Source: an uncultured Acidovorax sp.
Lineage (GTDB): Bacteria > Pseudomonadota > Gammaproteobacteria > Burkholderiales > Burkholderiaceae_C
Assembly (NCBI GenBank): GCA_913774955.1
Contig: CAJYKV010000020.1
Span: 124,001 to 188,000, forward strand
Direction of reading: 5' to 3'
DNA: 64,000 nucleotides
In this document: in pieces, positions 17,494 through 26,874 of the stretch
Position numbering within the stretch: the stretch's first letter is position 1
Layout: the number at the start of each line of letters is the position of its first letter
Translations under genes and position numbers: made by a program
Notes under the pieces: model-generated
The model's input: only the letters and a program-made list of their open reading frames with translations
Told to the model about the DNA's origin: nothing
The model's database searches: none

Positions 17494-19329
17494 ATGCGGT
17501 TCTGGATGCTCTTCGGGGTCTTGGCAAGCTGGCTGTGCGCGGCACCGGCGTGGGCCGCGCATGGGTACGCGCTGTGGGACGATCTCAAGTACCCGCCCGG
17601 CTTCGGCCACTTCGACTACGTGAACCCCGACGCGCCCAAGGGCGGCGAGCTGCGCATGGTGAGCAACCTGCGCTATTCCACGTTCGACAAGTACAACCCG
17701 TTCACGATGAAGGGTTCGCCCCCGGCGTATTTGTCCGACCTGCTGTTCGAGAGCCTGCTGACCGGCTCCATGGACGAAACCGCTTCCGGCTACGGCCTGC
17801 TGGCCGAGGACGTGCAGGTGCCGCCGGACCGGCTGAGCGCCACCTTCCGGCTGCGGGCCGAGGCGCGCTTCCACGACGGCAGCGCCGTAGAGGCGGCGGA
17901 CGTCCGATACACCTACGAAACGCTGATCGGCCCGCACGCCTCGCCCAGCTATGCCACGCTGCTGCAGGACGTGGCCGGAGTCGACGTGCTGGACCGGCGC
18001 ACCGTGCGCTTCCGCTTCAAGCACCCGAACCGCGAACTGCCCCTCACGGTGGGCAGCCTGCCGATCTTCAGCCGGGCCTGGGGCCGGGGCCCGGACGGCA
18101 AGACGAAGCGCTTCGACGAGATCGTGACCGACACGCCGATCGGCAGCGGGCCCTACCGCATCGGCCCGGTGGCGTTCGGCCGCGACATCACCTACGTGCG
18201 CGATCCGCAGTACTGGGGGCGCGATCTGAACGTGAACCGGGGCGCGCACAACTTCGACCGCATCACCGTCAAGATCTACCGCGACAACACCGCCCGCCTG
18301 GAGGCCGTGAAGGCGGGCGAGTTCGACTTCATGACCGTGTATTCGGCCGGCGACTGGGCGCGCCGCATCGACGGCAAGCTGTTCAAGCAGGGCGTGCTGG
18401 TCAAGAAGGAGCTGGAGCACCGCCTGCCCGCGGGCTTCCAGAGCTACGTGCTCAACACCCGCCGGCCGCTGCTGCAGGACCCGCGCGTGCGCGAGGCGCT
18501 CGGGCTGGCGGTCGACCACGAGTGGATGAACCGCCAGATGTTCTACGGCAGCTATCCGCGCGTGACGGACCTGTTCGGCAATACCGACTGCCAGGCCACG
18601 GGCATGCCGGGGCCGGAGGAACTGGCCCTGCTGGAGCCGTGGCGCGGCAAGGTGCCCGACGCCGTGTACGGGCCGATGTACCAGCCGCCCGTGACCGAAG
18701 GCGAGGGCCATTCGCTGCGGGCCAACCTGCGCCGCGCCCGCCAGCTGCTGGCCGACGCGGGCTGGACGTACCAGGGCGGCGCGCTGCGCAACACCCGGGG
18801 CGAGCCCATGGTGCTCGACTACCTCGACAGCAAGGAGGCCGGTGCGCGCACGGTGACACCCTGGATGCGCAACCTGGAGAAGCTGGGGATCACGCTGCGC
18901 TTCGTTTCGGTGGATTTCGCGCTCTACCTGCAGCGGCTGGACAAATTCGATTTCGATCTGATCACGCTGAATTTCGCCGGCACCTACAACCCGGGGCAGG
19001 AGATGCAGGAGCTCTTCGGCAGCCAGCGGGCCGATGTCGAGGGGGCGGGCAACTACGCCGGCGTGAAGAACCCGGCGGTCGATGCACTGGCGGGCGCCCT
19101 GACGCGCGCGAAATCCAAGGCCGAGCTGCTGCCCGTGTGCCGGGCGCTGGACCGGGTGATCATGCACAGCCACTACCTGATTCCGCAGTGGCGGCTGTCC
19201 TCGCACCGCTTCGTCTACAACCAGCAGCGCCTGGCCTACCAGGCCCCGATGCCGCCGTATGCGCGCGCGGAGGAGTGGGTGATGTCCACATGGTGGCACG
19301 GGGACGGCGCGCAGCGCCCTGGCCGCTGA
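17494..19329 (+). CDS. yejA: YejA-like periplasmic oligopeptide-binding protein
   Basis: Extracellular solute-binding protein family 5 member of 611 residues. The signal peptide [17 protein letters not shown] precedes [32 protein letters not shown], a sequence typical of YejA. Further family motifs are [31 protein letters not shown] and [27 protein letters not shown]. It delivers peptides to YejBEF. In enterobacteria this system is also the entry route for the peptide-nucleotide antibiotic microcin C. The four genes run yejA-yejB-yejE-yejF with gaps of 24, 4 and -4 bases, a tight operon divergent from fabI. A GTG at 17479 is an alternative start. Confidence 0.93.
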   Translation: MRFWMLFGVLASWLCAAPAWAAHGYALWDDLKYPPGFGHFDYVNPDAPKGGELRMVSNLRYSTFDKYNPFTMKGSPPAYLSDLLFESLLTGSMDETASGYGLLAEDVQVPPDRLSATFRLRAEARFHDGSAVEAADVRYTYETLIGPHASPSYATLLQDVAGVDVLDRRTVRFRFKHPNRELPLTVGSLPIFSRAWGRGPDGKTKRFDEIVTDTPIGSGPYRIGPVAFGRDITYVRDPQYWGRDLNVNRGAHNFDRITVKIYRDNTARLEAVKAGEFDFMTVYSAGDWARRIDGKLFKQGVLVKKELEHRLPAGFQSYVLNTRRPLLQDPRVREALGLAVDHEWMNRQMFYGSYPRVTDLFGNTDCQATGMPGPEELALLEPWRGKVPDAVYGPMYQPPVTEGEGHSLRANLRRARQLLADAGWTYQGGALRNTRGEPMVLDYLDSKEAGARTVTPWMRNLEKLGITLRFVSVDFALYLQRLDKFDFDLITLNFAGTYNPGQEMQELFGSQRADVEGAGNYAGVKNPAVDALAGALTRAKSKAELLPVCRALDRVIMHSHYLIPQWRLSSHRFVYNQQRLAYQAPMPPYARAEEWVMSTWWHGDGAQRPGR

Positions 19330-19353
19330 AGCTCCGATCCTCTGAACGCCCGC

Positions 19354-20391
19354 ATGCTCGCCTACATCGCCAAACGCCTGCTGCTCATGCTGCCCACCCT
19401 GTTGGGCGTGCTGCTGCTCACCTTCGCCGTGATCCAGTTCGTGCCCGGCGGGCCGGTGGAGCAGTACCTGGCGGAGGCCCGCACCGCCGCGGGCAAGGGC
19501 GGGGGCGGCGCGGAATCGGGCGGCATGAGCTACCGCGGCGACCAGGGCGTGGACCCGAAGCGGCTGGCGCAGATCAGGGCGCTGTACGGCTTCGACAAGC
19601 CCGCGCACGAGCGTTTCCTGCAGATGCTGTCGCAGTTCGCGCGCTTCGACCTGGGGCAGAGCTTTTTCCAGAACAAGAAGGTGTGGGATCTGGTGCTGGA
19701 GAAGCTGCCGGTCTCCATCAGCCTGGGGCTGTGGACCTTCTTCATCAGCTACCTGGTGGCCGTGCCGCTGGGCGTGGCGAAGGCGGTGCGCGCGGGCTCT
19801 CGGTTCGATTTCGTCACCACGCTGATCGTGCTCGTGGGCTATGCCATTCCGGGTTTCGTGCTGGGCGTGGCGCTGCTGGTGGTGTTCGGCGGGCAGCTGC
19901 AGTGGTTCCCGCTGCGGGGGCTGGTGTCCTCCAATTGGGAGCAGATGAACTGGGGCGCGCGCATCGTGGACTACCTGTGGCACATCACGCTGCCGGTGAC
20001 GGCGATGGTGGCCGGCAGCTTCGCGGTGACGGCGATGCTCACCAAGAACGCCTTCCTGGAGGAGATCCGCAAGCAGTACGTGCTCACGGCACGGGCCAAG
20101 GGGTTGTCGGAGCGGCAGGTGCTCTGGAAGCATGTGTTCCGCAATGCGCTCATTCCCATCATCACGGGCTTTCCCGCCGCGTTCATCGGCGCGTTCTTCA
20201 CCGGCTCGCTGCTGATCGAGACGCTGTTCTCGCTCGACGGCCTGGGCCTGCTCAGCTACGAGAGCGTGATCCGCCGCGACTATCCGGTGGTGCTGGGCAC
20301 GCTGTACCTGTTCACGCTGATCGGGCTGGTGACCAAGCTCGTCAGCGACCTCTGCTATGTGTGGGTCGATCCCCGCGTGAAGTTCGATTGA
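19354..20391 (+). CDS. yejB: YejB-like ABC transporter permease
   Basis: Inner-membrane permease of 345 residues. It starts MLAYIAKRLLLMLPTLLGVLLLTFAVIQFVPGGPVEQ, the DppB/OppB-type N-terminus. A glycine-rich YejB-specific loop follows, then five or so more membrane segments. The cytoplasmic EAA loop reads LTARAKGLSERQVLWKHVFRNALIP. It forms the channel with YejE, energised by YejF. Confidence 0.95.
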   Translation: MLAYIAKRLLLMLPTLLGVLLLTFAVIQFVPGGPVEQYLAEARTAAGKGGGGAESGGMSYRGDQGVDPKRLAQIRALYGFDKPAHERFLQMLSQFARFDLGQSFFQNKKVWDLVLEKLPVSISLGLWTFFISYLVAVPLGVAKAVRAGSRFDFVTTLIVLVGYAIPGFVLGVALLVVFGGQLQWFPLRGLVSSNWEQMNWGARIVDYLWHITLPVTAMVAGSFAVTAMLTKNAFLEEIRKQYVLTARAKGLSERQVLWKHVFRNALIPIITGFPAAFIGAFFTGSLLIETLFSLDGLGLLSYESVIRRDYPVVLGTLYLFTLIGLVTKLVSDLCYVWVDPRVKFD

Positions 20392-20395
20392 GCGC

Positions 20396-21469
20396 ATGAG
20401 CCTTTCTCCGACCGATCCTCCCGTGCAGACGGCGGTGCCCGCCGCGCCGGCATCCCTGTCGCCGTCCCGCCGCGCCTGGATGCGCTTCAAGCGCAACCGG
20501 CTGGGGTTCTGGAGCCTCGTGGTGTTCTGCGTGCTGGTGGTGATCAGCCTCGGCGCCGAGCTGGTCAGCAATGACCGGCCGCTCATCGTGCGCTACGAAG
20601 GGCAGACGTACTTCCCGCTGTTCAAGACCTACCCGGAGACGACCTTCGGCGGCGATTTCGACACGCCCACCGACTACCTCGACCCGTTCATCCAGGAGCG
20701 CCTGAGCGTGGGCGACAACTGGGCGCTCTACACCCTGAACCGCTACGGCCCGAATACGCTGAACTACTTCGCGAAATCCCCCAACCCCTCCGCGCCGACG
20801 GCGGAGAACTGGCTGGGCACGGACGACCGGGGCCGCGACATGCTCGCGCAACTGCTCTACGGCTTCCGCGTGAGCGTGCTGTTCGGGCTGGCGCTCACCG
20901 TGACCGGCGTGCTGCTGGGACTCGCCACCGGGGCCGTGCAGGGCTTCTTCGGCGGCCGGACGGACCTGGCGTTCCAGCGCTTCATCGAGATCTGGAGCTC
21001 GATGCCCGAGCTGTACCTGCTGATCATCTTCAGCGCGCTGTTCTCGCCCAGCCTGTCGCTGCTGCTGATCCTGCTGAGCCTGTTCGGCTGGATGGGCCTG
21101 TCGGACTACGTTCGGGCCGAGTTCCTGCGCAACCGCCAGCTCGACTACGTCAAGGCGGCCCGTGCTTTGGGCGTGCCCAACGGGCAGATCATCTGGCGCC
21201 ACATCCTGCCCAACAGCATGACGCCGGTGGTCACCTTCCTGCCGTTCCGCATGAGCGCGGCGATCCTGTCGCTCACCTCGCTCGACTTCCTGGGCCTGGG
21301 CGTGCCGCCCGGAACGCCGTCGCTCGGCGAGCTGCTCAACCAGGGCAAGAACAACATCGACGCCTGGTGGATTTCGATCTTCACCTTCACCGTGCTGGTG
21401 GGCACGTTGCTGCTGCTGACCTTCATGGGCGATGCCTTGCGCGATGCCTTGGACCCCAGGAAGCAATGA
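20396..21469 (+). CDS. yejE: YejE-like ABC transporter permease
   Basis: Permease of 357 residues and partner of YejB. An N-terminal OppC-type segment (RRAWMRFKRNRLGFWSLVVFCVLVVISLGAEL) precedes a periplasmic region with YETTFGGDFDTPTDYLDP-like sequence. The ENWLGTDDRGRDM motif and a set of membrane helices follow. Its EAA loop reads VKAARALGVPNGQIIWRHILPNS. It starts four bases after yejB, and its stop overlaps the yejF start (ATGA). Confidence 0.95.
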   Translation: MSLSPTDPPVQTAVPAAPASLSPSRRAWMRFKRNRLGFWSLVVFCVLVVISLGAELVSNDRPLIVRYEGQTYFPLFKTYPETTFGGDFDTPTDYLDPFIQERLSVGDNWALYTLNRYGPNTLNYFAKSPNPSAPTAENWLGTDDRGRDMLAQLLYGFRVSVLFGLALTVTGVLLGLATGAVQGFFGGRTDLAFQRFIEIWSSMPELYLLIIFSALFSPSLSLLLILLSLFGWMGLSDYVRAEFLRNRQLDYVKAARALGVPNGQIIWRHILPNSMTPVVTFLPFRMSAAILSLTSLDFLGLGVPPGTPSLGELLNQGKNNIDAWWISIFTFTVLVGTLLLLTFMGDALRDALDPRKQ

Positions 21470-23136
21470 ACATCGCACCCCTCTCTCCATCCTCCACCGC
21501 GCCGTTGCTGCGCGTCGAAGACCTGTACGTGCGCTTCGGCGGCAAGGCGGTGGTGCACGGCGTGGGTTTCGACATCGGGGCCGGCGAGAAGCTGGCGCTG
21601 GTGGGCGAATCCGGGTCGGGCAAGACCATCACGGCGCTGTCGCTGCTGCGGCTGGTGCCGGACGCCCATGTCACGGGCCGGGCGCTGCTGCAGGGGCGCG
21701 GCGGCGCGCCCGCGCAGGATCTGCTGTCGCTGCCGGAGCAGGCGATGCGCGGCCTGCGCGGCGGCGACATCGCGATGGTCTTCCAGGAGCCGATGACGGC
21801 ACTCAACCCGCTGATGGCGGTGGGTGCGCAGATCGCTGAGGTGCTGCAGCTCAAGCAGGGCCTCACACGGAGCCAGGCGACGGCCCAGGCGGTGGAGCTG
21901 CTGGCGTCGACGGGCGTGCCGGAGCCGGCGCGCCGCGCCGGGGCGTTCCCGCACCAGCTCTCGGGCGGGCAGCGCCAGCGCGCGATGATCGCGATGGCGC
22001 TGGCGAGCCGCCCGCGGCTGCTGCTGGCCGACGAACCGACCACCGCGCTCGACGTCACGTTGCGCGGGCAGATCCTGGAGCTGCTGTCGGACCTGCAGCG
22101 CCAGACCGGCATGGCGGTGCTCCTGATCACGCACGATCTGCACCTGGTGCGGCGCTTCGCCGACCGGGTCGCGGTGATGGAGCGGGGCGTGCTGGTGGAG
22201 CAGGGCCCCGTGGCCGACGTGTTCGCGGCGCCCGCCCACGCCTACACCCGCCGGCTGCTGGGCAGCGTGCCGCGCCGCGACGTGGTCGAGGCGCCTGCCG
22301 CGGCCGACCGTCCTCCCGCGGCGCGGGCCCGTCGGCTGCGCGTGGCGTATCCGATTCCTGCGCCCGGGCTGCGCGGCTGGTTCCGCCGCGGCGAATTCGT
22401 GGCCGTGCAGGGCGCCGACCTGGACATTCCCGCCGGCCGCACGCTGGGCGTGGTGGGGGAGTCGGGCTCGGGCAAGTCCACGCTGGCGCAGGCGCTGCTC
22501 GGGCTGCTGCCCTTCCAGGGCGAGCTGGCGGTGGCCGGCGGCGCCTGGGAGATGCCGGCGCAGCGCAACAGCGCCGCCAACCAGGCATTGCGCCGCAGCG
22601 TGCAGGTGGTGTTCCAGGATCCGTTCTCCTCGCTGTCGCCACGCCTCACGGTGGAGGAGATCGTGGGCGAGGGCCTGCGCGTGCATGCTCCCGGGGGCGG
22701 CGTGGCCGAACGGCGCGCGCGTGTCGAGAGCGCGCTCGCCGACGTGGGGCTCACGCAGGCGCAATTCCCGGGGCTGCTGGGCCGCTATCCGCACGAATTC
22801 TCCGGCGGCCAGCGCCAGCGCATCGCGATCGCCCGTGCGCTGATCCTGGAGCCGCAGCTGCTGGTGCTCGACGAACCCACCAGCGCGCTCGACGTGACGA
22901 TCCAGCAGCAGGTGCTGGTCCTGCTGCAGCGGCTGCAGAAGGAGCGGGGCCTGAGCTATCTGCTGATCACCCACGACGTGGCGGTGATCCGCGCCATGGC
23001 GCACGACGTGATCGTCATGAAGGACGGCGAAGTGGTCGAGGCCGGCCCGATGGCGCAGGTGCTCGACGCGCCGCGCCATCCCTACACCCGGCGGCTGGTG
23101 GCCGCGGCGGAGGCAGGCGCGCTGCCCGTGGCGTGA
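21466..23136 (+). CDS. yejF: YejF-like ABC transporter ATPase (two fused nucleotide-binding domains)
   Basis: A protein of 556 residues with two complete ABC ATPase domains. Domain 1 (about 15-255) has Walker A GESGSGKT, signature LSGGQRQRAMIA and Walker B LLLADEPTTALD. Domain 2 (about 285-550) has GESGSGKST, FSGGQRQRIAIA and LLVLDEPTSALD. This duplicated layout is characteristic of YejF, in place of the separate DppD and DppF. It hydrolyses ATP on the cytoplasmic face to drive peptide import through YejBE. The ATG overlaps the yejE stop by four bases. Confidence 0.95.
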   Translation: MNIAPLSPSSTAPLLRVEDLYVRFGGKAVVHGVGFDIGAGEKLALVGESGSGKTITALSLLRLVPDAHVTGRALLQGRGGAPAQDLLSLPEQAMRGLRGGDIAMVFQEPMTALNPLMAVGAQIAEVLQLKQGLTRSQATAQAVELLASTGVPEPARRAGAFPHQLSGGQRQRAMIAMALASRPRLLLADEPTTALDVTLRGQILELLSDLQRQTGMAVLLITHDLHLVRRFADRVAVMERGVLVEQGPVADVFAAPAHAYTRRLLGSVPRRDVVEAPAAADRPPAARARRLRVAYPIPAPGLRGWFRRGEFVAVQGADLDIPAGRTLGVVGESGSGKSTLAQALLGLLPFQGELAVAGGAWEMPAQRNSAANQALRRSVQVVFQDPFSSLSPRLTVEEIVGEGLRVHAPGGGVAERRARVESALADVGLTQAQFPGLLGRYPHEFSGGQRQRIAIARALILEPQLLVLDEPTSALDVTIQQQVLVLLQRLQKERGLSYLLITHDVAVIRAMAHDVIVMKDGEVVEAGPMAQVLDAPRHPYTRRLVAAAEAGALPVA

Positions 23137-23215
23137 CGGCTGCCGCGGCGTGGCCAGTGCGGAAGGCCCGTCCGTGCCCGCGGTGCGGGTGTCCCCCGCC
23201 GGCCGCGGAGCCCGG

Positions 23216-25507
23216 CTATGCCGTCGGCGGCCCGGCTTCCGCTGCCGGGGCGGCCGCCGGCGCTTCGACCGGCACCGGGTCGCGGCCGGGGCCGTCGCTG
23301 AGCATGAACTGCCCGCGGCCGGCGCGCTTGGCGGCATAGAGCGCCACGTCCGCGTTGCGGGCGAGTTCCTCGAAGCCTTCGCCGTGCCGGGGGTACAGCG
23401 CGATGCCGCCGCTCACACCGATCCGGCGTGGCTCCCCGTCCAGCACGATGGGAGCCTCGCACGCCGCCATGATCTTGCGGGCGACATGGCAGGCCTGCTC
23501 CGCACGCTCCACGATCGGCAGCAGCACGATGAATTCGTCGCCGCCCTGGCGGCACACGGTGTCCGAACGGCGCACGCAGTGGCGCAGGCGCCGGGCCACC
23601 TGCACCAGCAGCAGGTCGCCGGCGTCGTGGCCCAGCGTGTCGTTGATCTGCTTGAAGCCGTCCAGGTCGATGTACATCAGGGCGAGGCCGTGTCCGTCGC
23701 GTTGTGCCTTCGCGATGGCCTGCTGCGCGCGGTCCTGCAGCAGCATCCGGTTGGGCAGGTCGGTCAGCATGTCGTGCTGTGCCAGATGCGCCATGCGCCG
23801 CGCGAGCGCCATCGCCTCGGTCACGTCCCGCAGCACGGTGACGCTGCCGGTGACTTGGCCATGCCGGTCGGTGATCGGCGCCACGGTGGTCTCCACGTCG
23901 ATGCGCCGGCCGTCGCGGCAGTGCAGCACGAGTCCGCGCTCGGTCGGCGCCGCGCCCGCGCCCGCGAGCGCGCGGCGCGCGGGATGGTCCGACCGCACCC
24001 CGCTGGCGGCCTGGATCGGCGCCACCGTGCCGATGTCCTGGCCGGCCGCGTGGAAGGCCTGCCAGCCCGTCATCGTTTCGGCGGCGGGGTTGACGTAGGT
24101 GACGTGGCCCGCGGCATCGGTGCACAGCACCGCGTCGCCGATCGACTGCAGCGTGAGGCGGATCAGCTCTTTTTCCTCGAAGAGCACGTCTTCCATGCGC
24201 TTGCGCTCCGTCAGGTCGTCGATCTGCACGAAGATGCCCTGGGTTTCCGTGCCGTCCAGATCGGGCACACAGGACACTGCCACGTGGCGCACCTCGCCCG
24301 ACGACTGGCGGATGGTGCGCTCGTACGCCTGCCTGCGGCCCTGCAGCGCTTGTTCCAGATGAGGGTGCGCCGTCGCGAACGCCTCCGCCGGCAGCAGCTC
24401 CTGCATGCGCTTGCCGCGTATCTCGTCCTGCGACAAGCCCAGCCAGTCGAGGTACGCCTTGTTGGCGAACCGGTTGCGCAGGTCGCGGTCCCAGTAGACG
24501 ACCATCGAGGGCAGGTTGTCGAGGATGGTGCCCATGTCGTGGTGCGCGCGTTCCAGCTGCGCGGCCACGGCCTGGCGGCGCGAGAGTTCCCGCGCGAACA
24601 GCACTGCGAGGCCCAGGCTCGACAGCATCAGCAGCGCGGCGAAGCTGCCGAGCACGAGCGCGCTCCTGCGCCACTTCGACAGGATGCTCTCCACCGACTG
24701 GGCCACGGACACCACGAGTGGGTAGGTGCCCACGTGCCGGTACGCGTAGAGGCGCGCGACGCCGTCGCCCGACCGGTCGGCGGATTCCGTGAAATGGCCT
24801 TCGCGGCCCGCGTCCAACTGCCGCAGGCGGGCGGCGGGCACGGGCTTGCCGATGTCGGCCAGCAGGAAGGGAGTGCGGGAGACGACGGTGCCGTCCGTGC
24901 GCACGATGTCCGCCAGGCTCTGCGGGCCGAGGCCGAGCGAGTCGAACAGCTCGTTGAAGTAGGACAGCTGCACGGTGCCCACCACCACCCCGCCGAAGCT
25001 GCCGTCCTCGCGGTAGTACGCCCGGCTCATCGGGATGCTGTATTCACCCGTCACCCGTCCCTGGATCGGCCTGCCGACGTAGACCCCGTGCACCTTTTCG
25101 CGCGTGTGGACGCGGAAGTAGTCCCGGTCCGCGAGATTGGGCATGCCGCCCTTGCGGTCGTACGAGGACAGCAGCACGTTGCCGCCCTGATCGAGCACCA
25201 CCATGCCGCCCAGGCCCCGCGTCCGCAGCGAGTGGTCGAACAGCATCAGGCGCCGGACCTCCACCGGCAGGCCGTCGTAGTCCGGCCGCCCGAGCACTTC
25301 CACCACGCCCTGCAGCGACTGGTCGAACCCGTCGAGCGTGCGGCCGATGTTCTGTTCGAGCGTGCGGGCCAGCGCCGCATTGGCGTCGCGCGCGTACGAC
25401 CACTCATCGTCGCGGATGGTGAGGATGGCACGCGCGAACAGGGCACCGATGCCGACGGACAGCGCCAGGGCGAGCAGGGTCAGTCGGTGGTGCAGCGGGA
25501 GACGCAT
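23216..25507 (-). CDS. Membrane diguanylate cyclase with Cache, two PAS and GGDEF domains
   Basis: A 763-residue signalling protein. Order: membrane segment (about 6-25), periplasmic dCache-like sensor (about 35-270, with SSYDRKGGMPNLADRDYF), second membrane segment (about 280-305), PAS domain ending DLTERKRMEDV, second PAS ending VLRDVTEAM, and a C-terminal GGDEF domain. The active motif GGDEF is intact at residues 655-659, and an RxxD inhibitory site (RRSD) lies five residues before it. It should therefore make cyclic di-GMP and be product-inhibited. No EAL domain is present. The start at 25507 has no strong ribosome site; an in-frame start further upstream at 25570 is possible. Confidence 0.92.
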   Translation of the reverse strand: MRLPLHHRLTLLALALSVGIGALFARAILTIRDDEWSYARDANAALARTLEQNIGRTLDGFDQSLQGVVEVLGRPDYDGLPVEVRRLMLFDHSLRTRGLGGMVVLDQGGNVLLSSYDRKGGMPNLADRDYFRVHTREKVHGVYVGRPIQGRVTGEYSIPMSRAYYREDGSFGGVVVGTVQLSYFNELFDSLGLGPQSLADIVRTDGTVVSRTPFLLADIGKPVPAARLRQLDAGREGHFTESADRSGDGVARLYAYRHVGTYPLVVSVAQSVESILSKWRRSALVLGSFAALLMLSSLGLAVLFARELSRRQAVAAQLERAHHDMGTILDNLPSMVVYWDRDLRNRFANKAYLDWLGLSQDEIRGKRMQELLPAEAFATAHPHLEQALQGRRQAYERTIRQSSGEVRHVAVSCVPDLDGTETQGIFVQIDDLTERKRMEDVLFEEKELIRLTLQSIGDAVLCTDAAGHVTYVNPAAETMTGWQAFHAAGQDIGTVAPIQAASGVRSDHPARRALAGAGAAPTERGLVLHCRDGRRIDVETTVAPITDRHGQVTGSVTVLRDVTEAMALARRMAHLAQHDMLTDLPNRMLLQDRAQQAIAKAQRDGHGLALMYIDLDGFKQINDTLGHDAGDLLLVQVARRLRHCVRRSDTVCRQGGDEFIVLLPIVERAEQACHVARKIMAACEAPIVLDGEPRRIGVSGGIALYPRHGEGFEELARNADVALYAAKRAGRGQFMLSDGPGRDPVPVEAPAAAPAAEAGPPTA

Positions 25508-25591
25508 GGGGGCGATGGCGAAGGGAGCCTCCAGCAGCGCGCCGCCCGCGGGGGATCGTCGCGGGAACACGGCCCGCCAGGGCAGGGTGCG

Positions 25592-26650
25592 CTATTGTTG
25601 CCGCGTGTGGTGCGGCGGCGCAAACAGATCCCAGGTGGCGATGAACAGCGCGGCGATCACCGGGCCGATCACGAAGCCCGTCAGGCCGAAGAGCGCCATG
25701 CCGCCCAGCGTGGAAATCAGCACGATGTAGTCGGGCATCTTGGTGTCCTTGCCCACGAGCACGGGGCGCAGGACGTTGTCCACGAGGCCGATCACGGCGA
25801 TGCCGTAGGCCGCGAGGCCCACGCCGTGCCAGAACGCGCCCGTGGCCAGCAGGTAGATCGCCACGGGCGCCCAGATGAGCCCGGCGCCCACGGCCGGCAG
25901 CAGAGAGAGGAAGGCCATCAGCACGCCCCAGAGCACCGGCGCCTGGATGCCGAGGAACCAGAACGCCAGGCCGCCAAGCGCACCCTGGGCCGCGGCCACG
26001 GCGATGTTGCCCTTGACGGTGGCGCGGATGACGGTGGTGAACTTGGTAGCCAGCTGGCGCTTGTGGCCTTCGTCCAGCGGCGTGGCCTCGCGAATGCGCG
26101 CCGCCAGCGCCGGGCCGTCGCGCAGCAGGAAAAACAGCAGATACAGCATGATGCCGAGGCTCACCACGAACTGCAGCGTGTTCTGCCCGAAGTCGATCGC
26201 CTTGCTGCCCACGAACTGCGTGGCCTGCACGGTGACGGACGACAGCCGCGCCTGCAGCTCGGAAGCGGTGGTGAGGTTGAGCCGGTCGAGGATCTGCATC
26301 ATCCAGGAGGGCATCGCCTGCACCACCTGGTGGAAGTAGGCGGTGAAATCCAGTTGCCCGGAGCGGATGCGCTCGTAGACCAGGCTGGCTTCCTGCACCA
26401 GCGACAGGGTGATCAGCGTCATGGGCAGGATCACGATCAGCAGGCAGAGGGTGAGCGTGCACAGGGCCGCGAGGTTGGTGCGGCGCGGCATCAGGCGCTG
26501 CAGCCGGCGGTGCAGCGGCGCGAACAGGATCGCGAGGATCACCCCCCAGAAGACCGCGCCGTGGAACGGCCAGAGGATGGCCACGAAGGCCGCGCTGACG
26601 GCGATCAGCAGGGCGATGAACGTGCGGTTCTGCAGCAGGGTGGTCTTCAT
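25592..26650 (-). CDS. AI-2E/PerM family transporter-like membrane protein
   Basis: A protein of 352 residues with about eight membrane helices. It shows the family layout: two N-terminal helix pairs (TFIALLIAVSAAFVAILWPF, GVILAILFAPLHRRLQ), a long central amphipathic region (about 90-190), and a C-terminal block with LGIQAPVLWGVLMAFLSLLPAVGAGLIWAPVAIYLL, DNVLRPVLVGK and GLTGFVIGPVIAALF. The family includes AI-2 exporter TqsA and Na+/H+ antiporters; no specific substrate can be assigned. It is divergent from sucA, with the sucA leader between. Confidence 0.9.
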   Translation of the reverse strand: MKTTLLQNRTFIALLIAVSAAFVAILWPFHGAVFWGVILAILFAPLHRRLQRLMPRRTNLAALCTLTLCLLIVILPMTLITLSLVQEASLVYERIRSGQLDFTAYFHQVVQAMPSWMMQILDRLNLTTASELQARLSSVTVQATQFVGSKAIDFGQNTLQFVVSLGIMLYLLFFLLRDGPALAARIREATPLDEGHKRQLATKFTTVIRATVKGNIAVAAAQGALGGLAFWFLGIQAPVLWGVLMAFLSLLPAVGAGLIWAPVAIYLLATGAFWHGVGLAAYGIAVIGLVDNVLRPVLVGKDTKMPDYIVLISTLGGMALFGLTGFVIGPVIAALFIATWDLFAPPHHTRQQ

Positions 26651-26770
26651 GGCTCGGCAGTGGCGAAAAGTGGCGCAAATGTACGCGAGGACGGAGCCGC
26701 CGCGCTGTGGGACACGGCCGCGCAGGCGCACTTCTGCGATCGGTGGCACAATCGTGGGCGCAAGATTCAA

Positions 26771-26874
26771 GGCCCTTCCCAGCCACAGTCGCATCCGCCA
26801 ACCGGTTCAGCCGTGTCGCGGAAGGTTTCACCAACCAGCTAATGCTTCCCTCAGGGAAGCGGAGGTCAGCGGAA
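26771..26874 (+). ncRNA. Structured 5' leader of sucA (candidate sucA RNA motif)
   Basis: A perfect 7-bp hairpin (GCTTCCC 26844-26850, loop TCA, GGGAAGC 26854-26860) touches the sucA Shine-Dalgarno GGAGG at 26861-26865. Further pairings are possible upstream: CCTTCC (26774-26779) with GGAAGG (26820-26825), and GGTT/AACC at 26824-26836. A conserved sucA RNA motif is known in the 5' leaders of Burkholderiales sucA genes. Position and clade fit, but identity is by analogy and was not scored against a model. Confidence 0.6.

Noticed and set aside
23150-26842. Forward open frame of 1230 codons across the diguanylate cyclase and AI-2E genes
   Set aside because: It lies antisense to two well-defined genes and reads as Arg/His/Ala-rich shadow sequence.
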